Shown in pieces: positions 26,701-35,220 of a DNA stretch of 64,000 nucleotides. Position numbers and translations under genes: made by a program. The notes under the pieces are model-generated. The model did not search any database and was not told the DNA's origin. It worked only from the letters and a program-made list of their open reading frames with translations. Source of the stretch: Struthio camelus (lineage: Eukaryota; Chordata; Aves; Struthioniformes; Struthionidae); assembly GCF_040807025.1 (NCBI RefSeq), contig NC_090953.1, positions 19,886,997 to 19,950,996 of the forward strand, read 5' to 3'. Position 1 is the stretch's first letter. Every line of letters starts with the position of its first letter.

Positions 26701-29700
26701 GGAATCAAACTGGATATTTAAGAGAGCACGAACTCACGGATTACTCTGATTAAGACCTGATTAACCTTTGACAAAAGTGACTTCATAACATGTTAGTTTA
26801 GAGGAAAGCTTAGCATTCTTCCCCAAAACATGGCCCAGCAGCTTGCCAATGTACATTCATGCTTAAAATATAATTTCTTCCTTGCCAAATGTAAACAACG
26901 CTGTCATATCCTTTACTGATGGCTAACTAAACCTTTGCACAGTATTGCATTCAATGACCTCACTTATATCACGTCTTATTAGCTACAGCTAAACTGTGAG
27001 GCAAGTCACGCTGGACAGCATGTGGGGTAAGGCCACTTCTCACATCTCATCCAAGACAGAATCAGCAAAAGTTCTGGGAACATCAGCTCCCACGAGCAGC
27101 ATATGTGTATCTTTATCGGTATTTCAATATGATTGTTTAAAAACAGAAGGAATTAAACACAGTGTTGACATTTACCTCAGTATAAAGTCGTGCGTCTTCA
27201 GAGAGGGTATCATAGTCCTGGGCGCAGCTTTTTGCGGCATTTTGAGCAAATTTCATAAATTCTGCAATTTCATTGTTTACCGATTCTTTCATTTGCTGGG
27301 AAAAAGAATCTCTTTTTTTTAAAGACGCAGTTTTACTTGGCATCCCCTAGACTAGGTAGGTAAACAGCAAAATTTCCAGAGTAATAATACAGGAAATCAT
27401 ATGAGGAAGGGCACAAATCTCGCTTGCTGCTCAATCTGGCAAATCTTTCAGTGTGTTCAGAGTTTCACTGAATTCAAAGAATTCGCAAGATTAGGCTTAC
27501 TTCCTTAAAAAAAAAGTTTCTTCTGATTATGCATTGGTGGTTTAAACAAAAAAAAAAATCACAAGACGTTGCTGGAGTAGGTTTACATGACAGAGTGACT
27601 GAGCTCTGATTTCATAAGCAATCACACTGTTAGTAACAACAATGCAATAGATACTCATTTGCCTTGGAAAGGTATTCTCACTGTTACAGCATGAAAGAAA
27701 TGAATTAACATTAGCGAGGAGGCATGGGACACCTGATGCAGTGGCTCAAAAACATTTGCTAATTAATTACCATATACAGGAGTCAGCTAAAACGATACAG
27801 CCAACCACCACGAAACACAGTCTTTCACTATTTAAACAATTTTGCTAAGACTAAGCAGCAAGTGTGAGCTTGTGCCTTTCTACTCCAACAAGCGCTGATG
27901 TGGCAGGCATAGAAGGTCAACACGCACGTCTCCTCACGTGCTAATGAAGAAAGTTCCCATTACAGGATGCTGTCAAAGATCACATCCACGTTTATTCATC
28001 TTCTAACGTAATGAAAGAGCGCTGCATGCCATTATGTCATTACGAAAGACTACAATCATATTATTAGCTAAGTGTAAATTTAAAAATTCTTTTTTTCAAT
28101 TAGCCGTTAAAGAGCTACAGTTACTCTAAGCTATCTGTTCAGAATACTACTGCTAAAACAAACAAACAAAAATACACACATACACTTTTAAATAACGAAA
28201 CACACCTTCCATCTATATTAAAAATGCTATCCTGAATATTTTAAACATTTATGATCATTCATAAGAATATAGGTCAAAAGGAAAACAAGACAAACTGATT
28301 TTTTAAACAATTTTTGCTGTTTCCATTACTCTTTGCAACAACAACAACAAAGTGTAATTCTTTTCTGTGATGTTTGTGTGCATATACATGCACATATAAC
28401 TCTTACCATATATGTGAATAGCTCTCTTTGACTTGCTGCATTAACTTGGAAATGGTTTGGTTTTCTAGAGTATTTAGTCATCAGATATAAATATGTCTTT
28501 TGCTCCTTCCCACTCAGACAAGAGGTAAACGGATAGGGGAGTCTAGGTTCTGGAAAAGGTTGATCATCACTTGCAGTTTTAGCCTTCACCTCAACTGGAT
28601 CTGCAGCCTGCACGTTACAAGTCTGCTTGTCTTCTGAAGTGTTTGCCAACACCTTTACGCTTTTCTTTGCCTGTCTGAAAGAAAAGTAATAAACGAGAAG
28701 AACTTACACTTTTCACATAAGGATGAATAGTTGTCAGAATTAATAACGGCGCTCATGCAAGCACTTCAACTTCAAATCCAGCAAAACGCACTGTAAGGGG
28801 GGTAGTATTTTTCCAACCCTAACCCTATATCGTCGGAATTTTCATATTCTGAAACTTTATCTAAACAATGATGCTAAACCTTAGTGCCAACAGCAGGTTT
28901 GCCACTGATTTCAAGGGGGTGTGTGTGTGTCAGGGGGAGGACTACTACCGAACTTCATTAGAAGACTTTTTTTTTTGTTAAACAGAGTAGCGCATATAAG
29001 CGCATGTAATAGTCTGCGCACTGAGTATTGAGGTGACAAGCCAAACATGAAACTCAAATTCTTTGCTTTGGAAACACCCTCCTTATTGACCATAGAGGGT
29101 TTGGATTCAGAAGCAATTTGTACTTAGAAAGGTCTAACTTTCCAAACAAAGTTATGATAGTAAATAATAACCCCTTAACTAGAAAGCCTTTCTTTCACTG
29201 TAAAAGTAGTAAATTAAAATTACTCAATCGTTACAATATAAGTTCAGATTTTCGTGAAGATTTTTCCTAAGAAGAGAGTACACAACTCAGAGTTCCATTT
29301 TCAATCCTAAACAATGCCAAAACCAGTTCCTGAACTAATGCTGGGCTAAGGCAGGGGCAGGTAGCAGCCCTAACAACAACAAAGAAGTCACATTATAATC
29401 CGATTCTTAAAATAACTCCAGCATGTGAAAGCCAGCCTAGCCTTTCTCTATATAAAACAACTGGTCTTAAAAGGGAAAATATTTAAGGTTAACAAAATGA
29501 CCATTAACTGCTGATTTTGGAAAAAAAACATTTTTAAGATGCGATTTCAGCAGCAGAAAACATCTCAAGTGTTATTCAAACCCAACAGTATCACGTTCAC
29601 AGTTCTTAACAATACTTCACAGCTGTCTCTCTGAATATGAGAATGTGTCCATCCTTGTGGCACAAACTGGCAAATTTAATTAAGCTGCAGCAGCGACAAG

Positions 29701-32473
29701 ATGCTGACTCAGATATGCCAATGTAGGAACGTCAAGAAATTCTAGCAGCTTAAATTGGCTATATTCAGCACGGAATGAAATGGCAGCACATCAAGATCAT
29801 TCCAGTATGCAGTGCTGTCACAACCTTCATCAGGGTGCAAACCAAAATAATCTGACAGAGCTTTTCTGCCCATATTTACAGCATCATCCTTTATCTGAGC
29901 TGACGGCTTAAATTTTTCTCCTTCATTTCATCAGCAACCTGCCTTCACAGCTTCTATGCTGAGACAACATTCACTTTAGTAAATATTTTTCAGAAATCCC
30001 AATATACAAATTGACAAACTTCCTGCAGCTTTTACTTTCATATTTGCCCCAACAGGTTCCATTTCTCTTCCTCTGACTATGGCCAGTCAACCCAATTCCA
30101 GCATTTTGTAACTTATTCTCATTGCAACCCCACCTCTGACTATGAATTCGCTTTTGTCATATGCGACTAAACACAACCGCACTCCTCACTGCAGTTACGC
30201 AGTCTAGAAACCCTCTGTTTTACATATCTAAAGGAAGAATCCCACAGGAACAGCCAGTGTGCCCGTAACAATCTGTGCAGATTGTGGGTCTCCGCCTCTT
30301 CAAGGAAAGTTACTCAGAGAAACGAGCCAGGAAAATGACTTTAATCCTTTTCTCCAGCTAAAGACGTGGGATTGGCAGAGTCATGTGATTTGGACAACTG
30401 TCCTCCCTAAAAAATCACATTCTCAGTGTTAGTTCAGAAAAACAGAGTAATTCCCCTTTGCAGCAAATTATTTCTGCATACACTCCTCCACTTAAGATAC
30501 AGTTGCTAGCTTGGTCTCCATCCCCATTCTTCAATCCCGTGATTGCTGGTCCACCAGAAGCAGCTCGCTAGCTGTACCTCTCTACTAGCTTAACGACTTC
30601 TTAAAAAAAGGAACGGCCTAAAAACAATATTCCACTTTCTGAACTATACCTTCTTACTATGCCAAACACATGTTGATTCTATATTCCAGACATTAAGAAA
30701 GTAAGATACCAAAAGCGTGCCACCAATACTAACTATACTAAAATCATTTTTGTCTACAGCATTTCATTGCCCACTCTTCAGGTAGTGACTTATATCGTTT
30801 ACTCACCAGTAAGGGAATTAATCATGTCTCCACTGTAGCTAACACAGGTTGGGTCTATATAAATAGCGTCAGCTACTTCCCAAGGGTATGAGTAAAAAGG
30901 ATTTTGATGCAGACAGTATTGGCAGCCTTCTACAAGGCCAGGTAAGACAGAGACAGACAGCAAGACACGGATTTCCAACAAGAGTTGGGTCTCGTTCATG
31001 GGTTACAGAATCATTAACGTGGCTAGCCAAGAGCGTTTGTCAAACTTTTTCTCTCTTTGGTATGCAAAAAGTTTAAAAAAAAGAAAGAAAGAAAAGAAGA
31101 GAGAGAGACAGCCAGAGACAGAGATCCACCCCAAAATCCAACCCCTACTCAAAAGACGCAGAAGACCAGAGGCCCCAACCCAAGGTCTCCTGTGGTCTCA
31201 TGAAGGAACGGGGAGACGCAGACTGACCGGCAGGCCACCAGGTCAGTAACCAATCTCCATGCACTGGATAACGTGCGATTTTCCCTCCATAAACTGAAAG
31301 GAAACCAAACCCAAAACAAGTAAGAGACTGCATCAAAAGGATGACAACCAACAGCATAAAAGTATAATGTAATAGCAGATACCTGTTTGACAAAGTCCAT
31401 AGCTCAGAGAAGCTTGGAGCCAGTGAGTATTTTTCATAAGTTTCTCGTGAGAAAAACACCTCAGTACCATTTTTTGGTGAAATGTCCCTAATAAGAAAAA
31501 TGAAACAAAGCAAGAACATTGCAATACACAATGAATTAAAGGCCAAATTTTGACCCCGAGAAATAGAATTACACATCAGAAATCAGAGGCTATCTACACA
31601 GTGTTTACACATTCCTTTCTTACCTATGTTACATAAATACTGCCTAACCCCTTATTTATTGGTCTTCAATAGCAAAATAAACATGTTCTTCACAGTCCAA
31701 AAGGGAAGCTCTCATTAGCAGATAGGTATAAAATCTACATGGGGCTAGAGAAAACTCTGATGGTGCTACACACTTCCAGAAGACGGGGCTTGGTCGAAAC
31801 CAAACTTCAGGTTGAACTTGCCAGAAATTTGAAAAAACTACAGCAGTGCCCTTTTTTAACTTTTCAGAAAAGGGACTCCGTCTTCCATACAGCCCCAAGG
31901 ATGTCGTGCCTTCTAAGTGGCTTTAAAAAATGAACGACAAACCCACCGCCGCTGTGACGCAGCCCTGCCCGTCCTCGGGCTCGGCTCCACACACATCTTC
32001 CAAAGCGCGTCCCAAGGCACGAGGGAAGATTTATTCCTGCCTTTCTCAAAAATTAACCAACTGACACATAATTCGCCTCTCCAGGCTTAAAAATGAGTTA
32101 TCCCTCGTGGGACTTTCCCTATCCGCGTGTTCCCAGCAGCCCCACGGCCCGCGCGTGGGGCAGGCGCCGCTCGGTGCACCCGGGCGGCGGCCCGGCGTCA
32201 CCCCGCTCCCGCCCAATGGCCCAAAATGGCGCCCTCTTCCCGCCCCCCGCAGCCACGGGCGGGCACGAGGACCCAGAGCCGCCCCCGCCCTCCCGCCTGG
32301 CACATGCGCACGCCGCAGCGGCGCGTCGGGGCGGGAGCGAGGTGCACCTCCGCGGCCCGCTGCGCTCCCCGGACGCGCCCCGCCGAGTTTGGGGTGGGGA
32401 GGGGGGAAGAAGAGACGAGGCGCGGCCCGGCGCAGCGCACTCACCAGCTCAGCAGCTGCCCTTTGGCCGCCAT
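6003..32473 (-). CDS. ICE2: ICE2 (NARG2), little elongation complex subunit 2, 15 coding exons
   Basis: ICE2 pairs with ICE1 and ELL in the little elongation complex and supports Pol II transcription of snRNA genes (established). I assembled 15 exons whose GT-AG borders and phases all fit: 2982 nt, 993 aa plus stop, against about 982 aa in human. Landmarks are DISPKNG near residue 11, the KFAQNAAKSCAQDY region (about 150-163), NNHGLNYKEQWEIPV (about 285-300), MDFDDDVTELETFG at the front of a long low-complexity exon (residues 374-703), CSSDTDE, and FDPVGQILKMQ. The conserved NARG2 C-terminal domain follows (NLVYKLFSLDDLLLLVRC, YYGVEALTESE, SLSVPWVPLDPSL), with a lysine-rich tail. The start ATG at 32473 has a strong Kozak context (AAGATGG). 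The N-terminus differs from the mammalian one. Exon entries give the borders. Confidence 0.96.
6171..8550 (-). other. ICE2 intron 14
   Basis: 2380 nt, non-coding. It contains a short GC-rich patch at about 6280-6420 with an open minus-strand frame (6209-6499) unlike any part of ICE2. Nothing else was recognised. Confidence 0.85.
8551..8809 (-). CDS. ICE2: ICE2 coding exon 14
   Basis: 259 nt. Acceptor CTCTTCAG, donor AAG|GTCAGTA. Encodes LQEGSYLLTHAAGDSS, KVTRASYNLHEAHCDLP and SLSVPWVPLDPSLPLPYH, the most conserved C-terminal block. The reading frame runs on to a stop at 8509, so intron retention would give a slightly different short tail. Confidence 0.95.
8810..9847 (-). other. ICE2 intron 13
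   Basis: 1038 nt, AT-rich. It includes a 10-bp inverted repeat (attgataaat at about 8998, atttatcaat at about 9052) around TATTTA-rich sequence. No gene seen. Confidence 0.85.
9848..9898 (-). CDS. ICE2: ICE2 coding exon 13 (51-nt small exon)
   Basis: 51 nt, too short for ORF scanning. It is found from phase and homology: acceptor CTATTTACAG, donor TGC|GTAAGTG. Encodes PANSLNILHHILKKVS with split codons at both ends, matching human NLFNILQHILKKLS. It is separated from exon 12 by a 103-nt intron, the shortest of the gene. Confidence 0.9.
10002..10086 (-). CDS. ICE2: ICE2 coding exon 12
   Basis: 85 nt. Acceptor TTTTATCAG, donor TAA|GTGAGT. Encodes RIDAFTSKLIMLEKISPE followed by ILREKLGLI and a split K. 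It matches human HIDAFTSKLFLLEEIT. Confidence 0.93.
10087..14282 (-). other. ICE2 intron 11, with GC patches
   Basis: 4196 nt, the longest ICE2 intron. Mostly AT-rich with a perfect 25-bp palindrome (10201-10225), a G-run at about 11051-11060, and CpG-richer patches at about 11150-11280 and 12150-12560. No exon with coding character was found. Confidence 0.8.
10201..10225. repeat. Perfect 25-bp palindrome
   Basis: Two 12-base arms (CAGCTTAGTACA and its exact reverse complement) flank a single A. It lies in ICE2 intron 11, about 115 nt from exon 12. Confidence 0.95.
14283..14412 (-). CDS. ICE2: ICE2 coding exon 11
   Basis: 130 nt ending in phase 1. Acceptor TTTTATAG, donor ATTG|GTAAGC. Encodes PTPLFLLPKLEYQAYYG, VEALTESEVCRLWTESM and SECSFYI. 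It matches the human LPKVEYQACYGVEALTESE run closely. Confidence 0.95.
14636..14653. repeat. (GT)9 microsatellite
   Basis: About nine GT units in ICE2 intron 10. Confidence 0.9.
14988..15008. repeat. (A)21 homopolymer
   Basis: Uninterrupted run of A in ICE2 intron 10. No flanking SINE or pseudogene was recognised. Confidence 0.9.
16348..16526 (-). CDS. ICE2: ICE2 coding exon 10
   Basis: 179 nt. Acceptor TTTTCTATAG, donor AAAG|GTACAG. Encodes KLPNELEMLVEDPSEY, NLVYKLFSLDDLLLLVRC and RPRSHKKKTVPK. This opens the conserved NARG2 C-terminal domain. Confidence 0.95.
16527..19317 (-). other. ICE2 intron 9, with a CpG-enriched core
   Basis: 2791 nt. The centre (about 17950-18600) is much richer in G+C and CpG than its flanks. 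It contains two TGACGCA motifs (18336, 18420) and a CACGTG (18429-18434). No exon recognised. Confidence 0.8.
19318..20308 (-). CDS. ICE2: ICE2 coding exon 9 (long, fast-evolving)
   Basis: 991 nt, about 330 residues, a third of the protein. Acceptor TTCTATTTGCAG, donor AAGA|GTAAGTAAG. Apart from islands such as MDFDDDVTELETFG, CSSDTDE, VIDTECKS and FDPVGQILKMQTELL it is Ser/Thr/Asn/Lys-rich and looks disordered. Its alignment with human is weak outside the islands. The acceptor is inferred; a later AG before TGCAGG is the alternative. Confidence 0.92.
20309..20749 (-). other. ICE2 intron 8
   Basis: 441 nt, non-coding, containing the 25-nt T tract of the plus strand (A on the transcribed RNA). 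Confidence 0.85.
20705..20729. repeat. (T)25 homopolymer (A-run in ICE2 RNA)
   Basis: 25 T on the plus strand, just inside intron 8 next to the exon 8 donor. In ICE2 pre-mRNA it reads as an A-run and is a likely oligo-dT mispriming site. Confidence 0.95.
20750..20934 (-). CDS. ICE2: ICE2 coding exon 8
   Basis: 185 nt. Acceptor TTTAAAAG, donor GAT|GTATGTAA. Encodes SKPAKVVYVDSPLLKKEM, VRERNQIFHEIPMDF and LMDKPAEESNFQWD. It matches human KVIYINSPLPQKKM and RERNQIFHEVP. A 25-nt homopolymer begins about 20 nt past the donor. Confidence 0.94.
20935..22945 (-). other. ICE2 intron 7
   Basis: 2011 nt of AT-rich intron. It includes an A/(GAAA)n tract (about 21875-21920). Overlapping short frames there are simple-sequence artefacts. 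Confidence 0.85.
21875..21920. repeat. (A)n(GAAA)n tract
   Basis: A-run followed by several GAAA units and GGAA variants, in ICE2 intron 7. Confidence 0.9.
22946..23105 (-). CDS. ICE2: ICE2 coding exon 7
   Basis: 160 nt ending in phase 1. Acceptor CTGGTTTAG, donor GCAG|GTATAG. Encodes DISSDSNAEKLALKYCPQVV, then NNHGLNYKEQWEIPVCIKM and IPVA. This is one of the best-conserved segments of the protein. Confidence 0.96.
23106..24592 (-). other. ICE2 intron 6
   Basis: 1487 nt. No gene, RNA gene or clear transposable element recognised. Confidence 0.8.
24593..24709 (-). CDS. ICE2: ICE2 coding exon 6
   Basis: 117 nt, 39 codons in phase 0. Acceptor TTGTTCAAG, donor AAT|GTGAGTAA. Encodes GTARRGETQFPAMPVQLP through EEKASVMHN. 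Moderately conserved with the human FPSMPIKLQLS...AMHYD stretch. Confidence 0.9.
24710..25057 (-). other. ICE2 intron 5
   Basis: 348 nt of AT-rich intron. Nothing else seen. Confidence 0.85.
25058..25192 (-). CDS. ICE2: ICE2 coding exon 5
   Basis: 135 nt, 45 codons in phase 0. Acceptor TACATTAG, donor ATG|GTAATATC. Encodes KLLSACIGHVQKYPEFYTLQ and a hydrophobic segment ending RLEKNLLVM. It matches the YSEFYTLHE...LEKTLLAL region of human ICE2. Confidence 0.93.
25193..27175 (-). other. ICE2 intron 4
   Basis: 1983 nt of AT-rich intron. No internal exon or element recognised. Confidence 0.85.
27176..27295 (-). CDS. ICE2: ICE2 coding exon 4
   Basis: 120 nt, 40 codons in phase 0. Acceptor TTTTTCCCAG, donor GAG|GTAAATG. 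Encodes QMKESVNNEIAEF...CAQDYDTLSEDARLYTE, well conserved with mammals (human NEEVTEFLKF and CAQDYNMLSDDARLFTE). Confidence 0.95.
27296..28406 (-). other. ICE2 intron 3
   Basis: 1111 nt. Contains one perfect RORE-type match (AATATAGGTCA, 28266-28276). A single such match is expected by chance in a window this size. Confidence 0.8.
28407..28674 (-). CDS. ICE2: ICE2 coding exon 3
   Basis: 268 nt, acceptor CTTTCAG, donor ATG|GTAAGAG. Encodes about 90 residues from QAKKSVKVLANTSED to RELFTYM. The front half diverges strongly from human; the EPRLPYP...KEQKTYLYL part is recognisable. Confidence 0.93.
28675..31382 (-). other. ICE2 intron 2
   Basis: 2708 nt. Contains a short GT tract (28919-28930) and a purine tract (about 31074-31109). 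No exon recognised. Confidence 0.8.
31074..31109. repeat. Purine-rich (GAAA)/(GA) tract
   Basis: A-rich, then GAAA, then GAGAGA units, in ICE2 intron 2. Confidence 0.85.
31383..31487 (-). CDS. ICE2: ICE2 coding exon 2
   Basis: 105 nt, acceptor TTATTAG, donor CAG|GTATCTG. Encodes DISPKNGTEVFFSRETYEKY and SFSELWTLSN, followed by a split R codon. It aligns with the mammalian N-terminal segment DISPKNG...FFSREN. Confidence 0.95.
31488..32444 (-). other. ICE2 intron 1
   Basis: 957 nt. The half near exon 1 (from about 32100) is part of the CpG island; the other half is ordinary AT-rich sequence. Confidence 0.85.
32445..32473 (-). CDS. ICE2: ICE2 coding exon 1
   Basis: Encodes MAAKGQLLS plus two bases of W, ending TG|GTGAGT. 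The codon is completed by the first base of exon 2 (W, then DISPKNG), as in mammals. The ATG lies inside CAAGATGGCGGCC, a YY1-type motif, within the CpG island. Confidence 0.9.
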
Positions 32474-32476
32474 CTT
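32463..32476 (-). promoter_or_regulatory. ICE2: YY1-type motif at the ICE2 start codon
   Basis: CAAGATGGCGGCC on the minus strand overlaps the initiator ATG, the arrangement of a YY1 site at the start codon seen in many housekeeping genes. Related motifs lie at about 32223 (AAAATGGCGCC, plus strand) and about 32653 (CGAGATGGCCGCC, minus strand). Confidence 0.6.
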
Positions 32477-32570
32477 GGCCGCCGTTTTTCCTCTCAGGGA
32501 AAACACAGCTGCCGGCTGCCCGCCTTTTCTGCGTGGCGGCTGCCAGTCTCGGCTGCCCTCACGGCAGTGG

Positions 32571-32620
32571 CCAATCAGCGCGGCGTTCTCGGTCAGGTGT
32601 TCTGAGCCGGCCAATCAGAG
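32571..32620 (+). promoter_or_regulatory. Paired CCAAT boxes (NF-Y type), 40 bp apart
   Basis: CCAATCAGCG at 32571-32580 and CCAATCAGAG at 32611-32620, each preceded by GG. They lie about 100-150 bp upstream of the ICE2 ATG. CCAATCAG is the classic NF-Y site, which works in either orientation. Confidence 0.75.
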
Positions 32621-33236
32621 CGCGGCCTCGAGCTGCCGCTGACGCGGCCGCGGGCGGCCATCTCGTGGCGGCGGTGAGGGCGAGTGCCCGGCCGGCCGGC
32701 GGGGGCAGCGCGTCCGCCTGGGCCGCGGGGCGGGGCCCGGCCCGGCCCTGTGGCGTCTGCTGCCGCCGCGTCCAAACGGGCGGGCGGAGCGGGCAGGCGT
32801 CGCCCCGTGAGGAGGCGGCAGTTAAAGGCGGGCTGCCTGTGGCGCGGGACAGGCGGCAGGACGTAGCGCTGCAGCCCGGGCAGAGCCGCCGCTCCCGCAC
32901 CTGCCCCCCCCCCCCCTTTTTTTTGGTAGACTTTATCCCTGAAAGTCGCTTCCCGAGGCGGCGCTTCCAAGCGGGCCGCCAGCGCCGGCTTCGGCGTCGC
33001 CCGCCGCCGGCCCCGCGCGCAGCCGGTTCCCGCCCGAGGGGCGGCCCGAGCCCGAGCCCGGCCCGGGGCCGCCCCGCTCCCCTGCGGGCCGCGCTGCCGG
33101 CCGGCGGCGGAGCCCCGTTCCGTAACGGCACCTGCGCTAAACCTCATTCCAGCGGCGGCTCCGACAAACAAACGATGCCAGTGACAAAAGAAGATTAAGA
33201 CTGTGGGGTTTTTTTTTTTCCATTAGAAGCTGAAGT

Positions 33237-33242
33237 TTTATT
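33237..33242 (-). terminator. RORA: Putative distal RORA poly(A) signal
   Basis: Minus-strand AATAAA preceded by two UGUA elements (TGTACTG and CCTGTAATAAA). It is followed within about 20 nt by a plausible cleavage stretch and then by T/GT-rich sequence (TTTTGTCACTGG..GTTTGTTTGTC). It sits where the AT-rich 3' UTR-like sequence meets the ICE2 CpG island. Other AATAAA copies exist inside the UTR (about 39663-39668, 41449-41454, 33598-33603). Confidence 0.6.
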
Positions 33243-35175
33243 ACAGGATAACAGTACATAAAGCACATCTAAAATCGATGTGTTCAATGCACTTAAAAGG
33301 TAATGTAATATTAAAGGTACAGTTTCTAAGTACAATATAACAACATTCATATTAGAATGAAAATTGGAGTATTTAAAAGACAACATTAAATCTCTTATTT
33401 TTACAGTTGTATTTACAAAATGGATCAAAATACTTTTTTCGGGACTGAGTAAAATAACAAACTTGAATATAAGCAGGCTATTGCAAGAGTGAGTTGGAAA
33501 GAAGATCCGTGAAAGTGAAAGGTTAAGTGATTGGGTAAAGATCATTAGCAAAGGTTTAGTACAATACCACTTTAGTATTCCTCTTGATGGCTTACGTTTT
33601 ATTGTGGCTAGAAAAGGAATTTATACATACTGTACACATAACAGACAGCATATATTTACATGTACAGTATAATTTCATTTAAAGTTGCGCATATTTACAG
33701 AAATCTGAGTATATCACTCAACGAGGTTTTTGAAGTTTATGTGCTTAATCCTCAAACCAACATATATTTGTAATCGTTTATTCTGGTCTCTTTACGTTGA
33801 ACATTAAGTCAACAGGGAGAATACGTTAACTAAATAGTTTTGCATAAATAGATCAAACTATTAAACTTAAAACAAGAGGGAGAACGTGTTCCTAGCATCA
33901 TGTATAAGTTAATACATACAAATTCAATAGTGACTCCTCTTTTTTTTTTTTTCTGGAGAGTATCAAAAAGTGACTTAAATCAAAAGGGGAAAATTAAATT
34001 GTCATGGCTTATATTTAAATAAGATTGTAGCTTCAAGAGGTTTTTTTTTTTTTTAACTATCCTGATAGTGTTTGCAATTAAACATTCTACTTATGAAAAT
34101 ATACCCATGGTGCAGTAACGTTTGTATTTGTTTTTAGGACAACGGTATGTTTGCTGCTTTAAAAAAATTATTTATATATATATATTCCTTGGATTGAGGG
34201 TATAAAAGCAGTGCATGGAAGCCAAGAACCATGGCTTTAAAATTCACTACCTTCTATTATCAAAAAGTGCAGTAAACAGAAACATTGTATTTAATAAATT
34301 GCTCAAAAATCTTTGCTAAAGATCTTATAAATTCAGTAATATTACAGAAAAATTCTAATAAATATTTAAAAGGTTAATTACCTCCTTAGTTAGATATTTG
34401 ATATCCATCAGTTTTTAAGAAGTAAAAGGAAAACAATATCTAGAATGAAAGGAAGAGGGGATAGGAATACTTTTAAGGGTACATGACTACGTAAATTAAG
34501 GTATACATGAAAAATAAAAACAAAACCCCCAGACCTGACAAAATGTTGCAAATTCCACTTCTTAATTAGCTTTAGTTGCTAATGGCTGTCCTTAGATATG
34601 TATGCATGGTTTATAAAGCATATCCAAGGACTGAATTTAGCCATCGATTTAGCATGGAAGATTTACAGAAAATTCCTATTTACAGTAACTGAAGTGTGTA
34701 GGCATGGCCTAGTAACATCCGCAGTTCGCGTGTGTACACATCCTATTTAAAGTGAAGAGGGAGGAAGGCACCCAGCAGAATGACAGCTATAAATATCAGA
34801 TGCAACGACAGGATAGAGCTCTCCCTACCAGCCAGATAACGACCTCCCTTTCAGATAGACAGCATATTGTAAATACTTTGTACCGGTAGATTAGACACTT
34901 TTCTTTTTTTTCTGACACAATACAGACTGATAGTTTTAGTAACCCAAAGGATAACAATCTGGACAGAACATTTTTTAATAATGTTAATAATTAATAAATT
35001 CAATAATGTAGAAAAAAAATTCTACATTTGATATCAAGTATCTGTACTGGTGAAGTAATTTGCTCCTTATTAAATATACTATAGAATAATTTATATAATG
35101 ACACTATGCATTTAAAGAGAAAACCATGTCCCAAATCTTGTACTCTGATACAGGTACTTGTTGGGCATATGTAGG

Positions 35176-35220
35176 TGTATATATATATATATACACACAA
35201 ATATATATATATTTATATAT
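35176..35220. repeat. (AT)n / TATATATTTATA tract
   Basis: Alternating AT units with a short CACACA insert, inside the putative RORA 3' UTR. Largely self-complementary, so likely to fold and to vary in length. Confidence 0.9.

Larger units (their letters stand above)
32100..33150 (-). promoter_or_regulatory. ICE2: ICE2 CpG-island promoter
   Basis: About 1 kb of very GC- and CpG-dense sequence spanning ICE2 exon 1, its 5' UTR and upstream DNA, in sharp contrast to its AT-rich surroundings. It includes two CCAAT boxes and several YY1-like ATGGC motifs. There is no obvious TATA box near 32.5 kb. It looks like a constitutive CpG-island promoter. The long open frames crossing it on both strands reflect stop-codon depletion in GC-rich DNA. 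It may fire in both directions, which the sequence cannot settle. Confidence 0.9.

Noticed and set aside
28266-28276. Perfect RORE (AATATAGGTCA) in ICE2 intron 3, suggesting RORA regulates its neighbour
   Set aside because: About one such match is expected by chance over both strands of 64 kb, and there is no nearby cluster or promoter.
32107-33198. 363-codon plus-strand open frame, and several overlapping minus-strand frames, across the CpG island
   Set aside because: GC-rich DNA lacks stop codons. The frames are Ala/Arg/Pro/Gly-rich without motifs and overlap the ICE2 promoter and exon 1.
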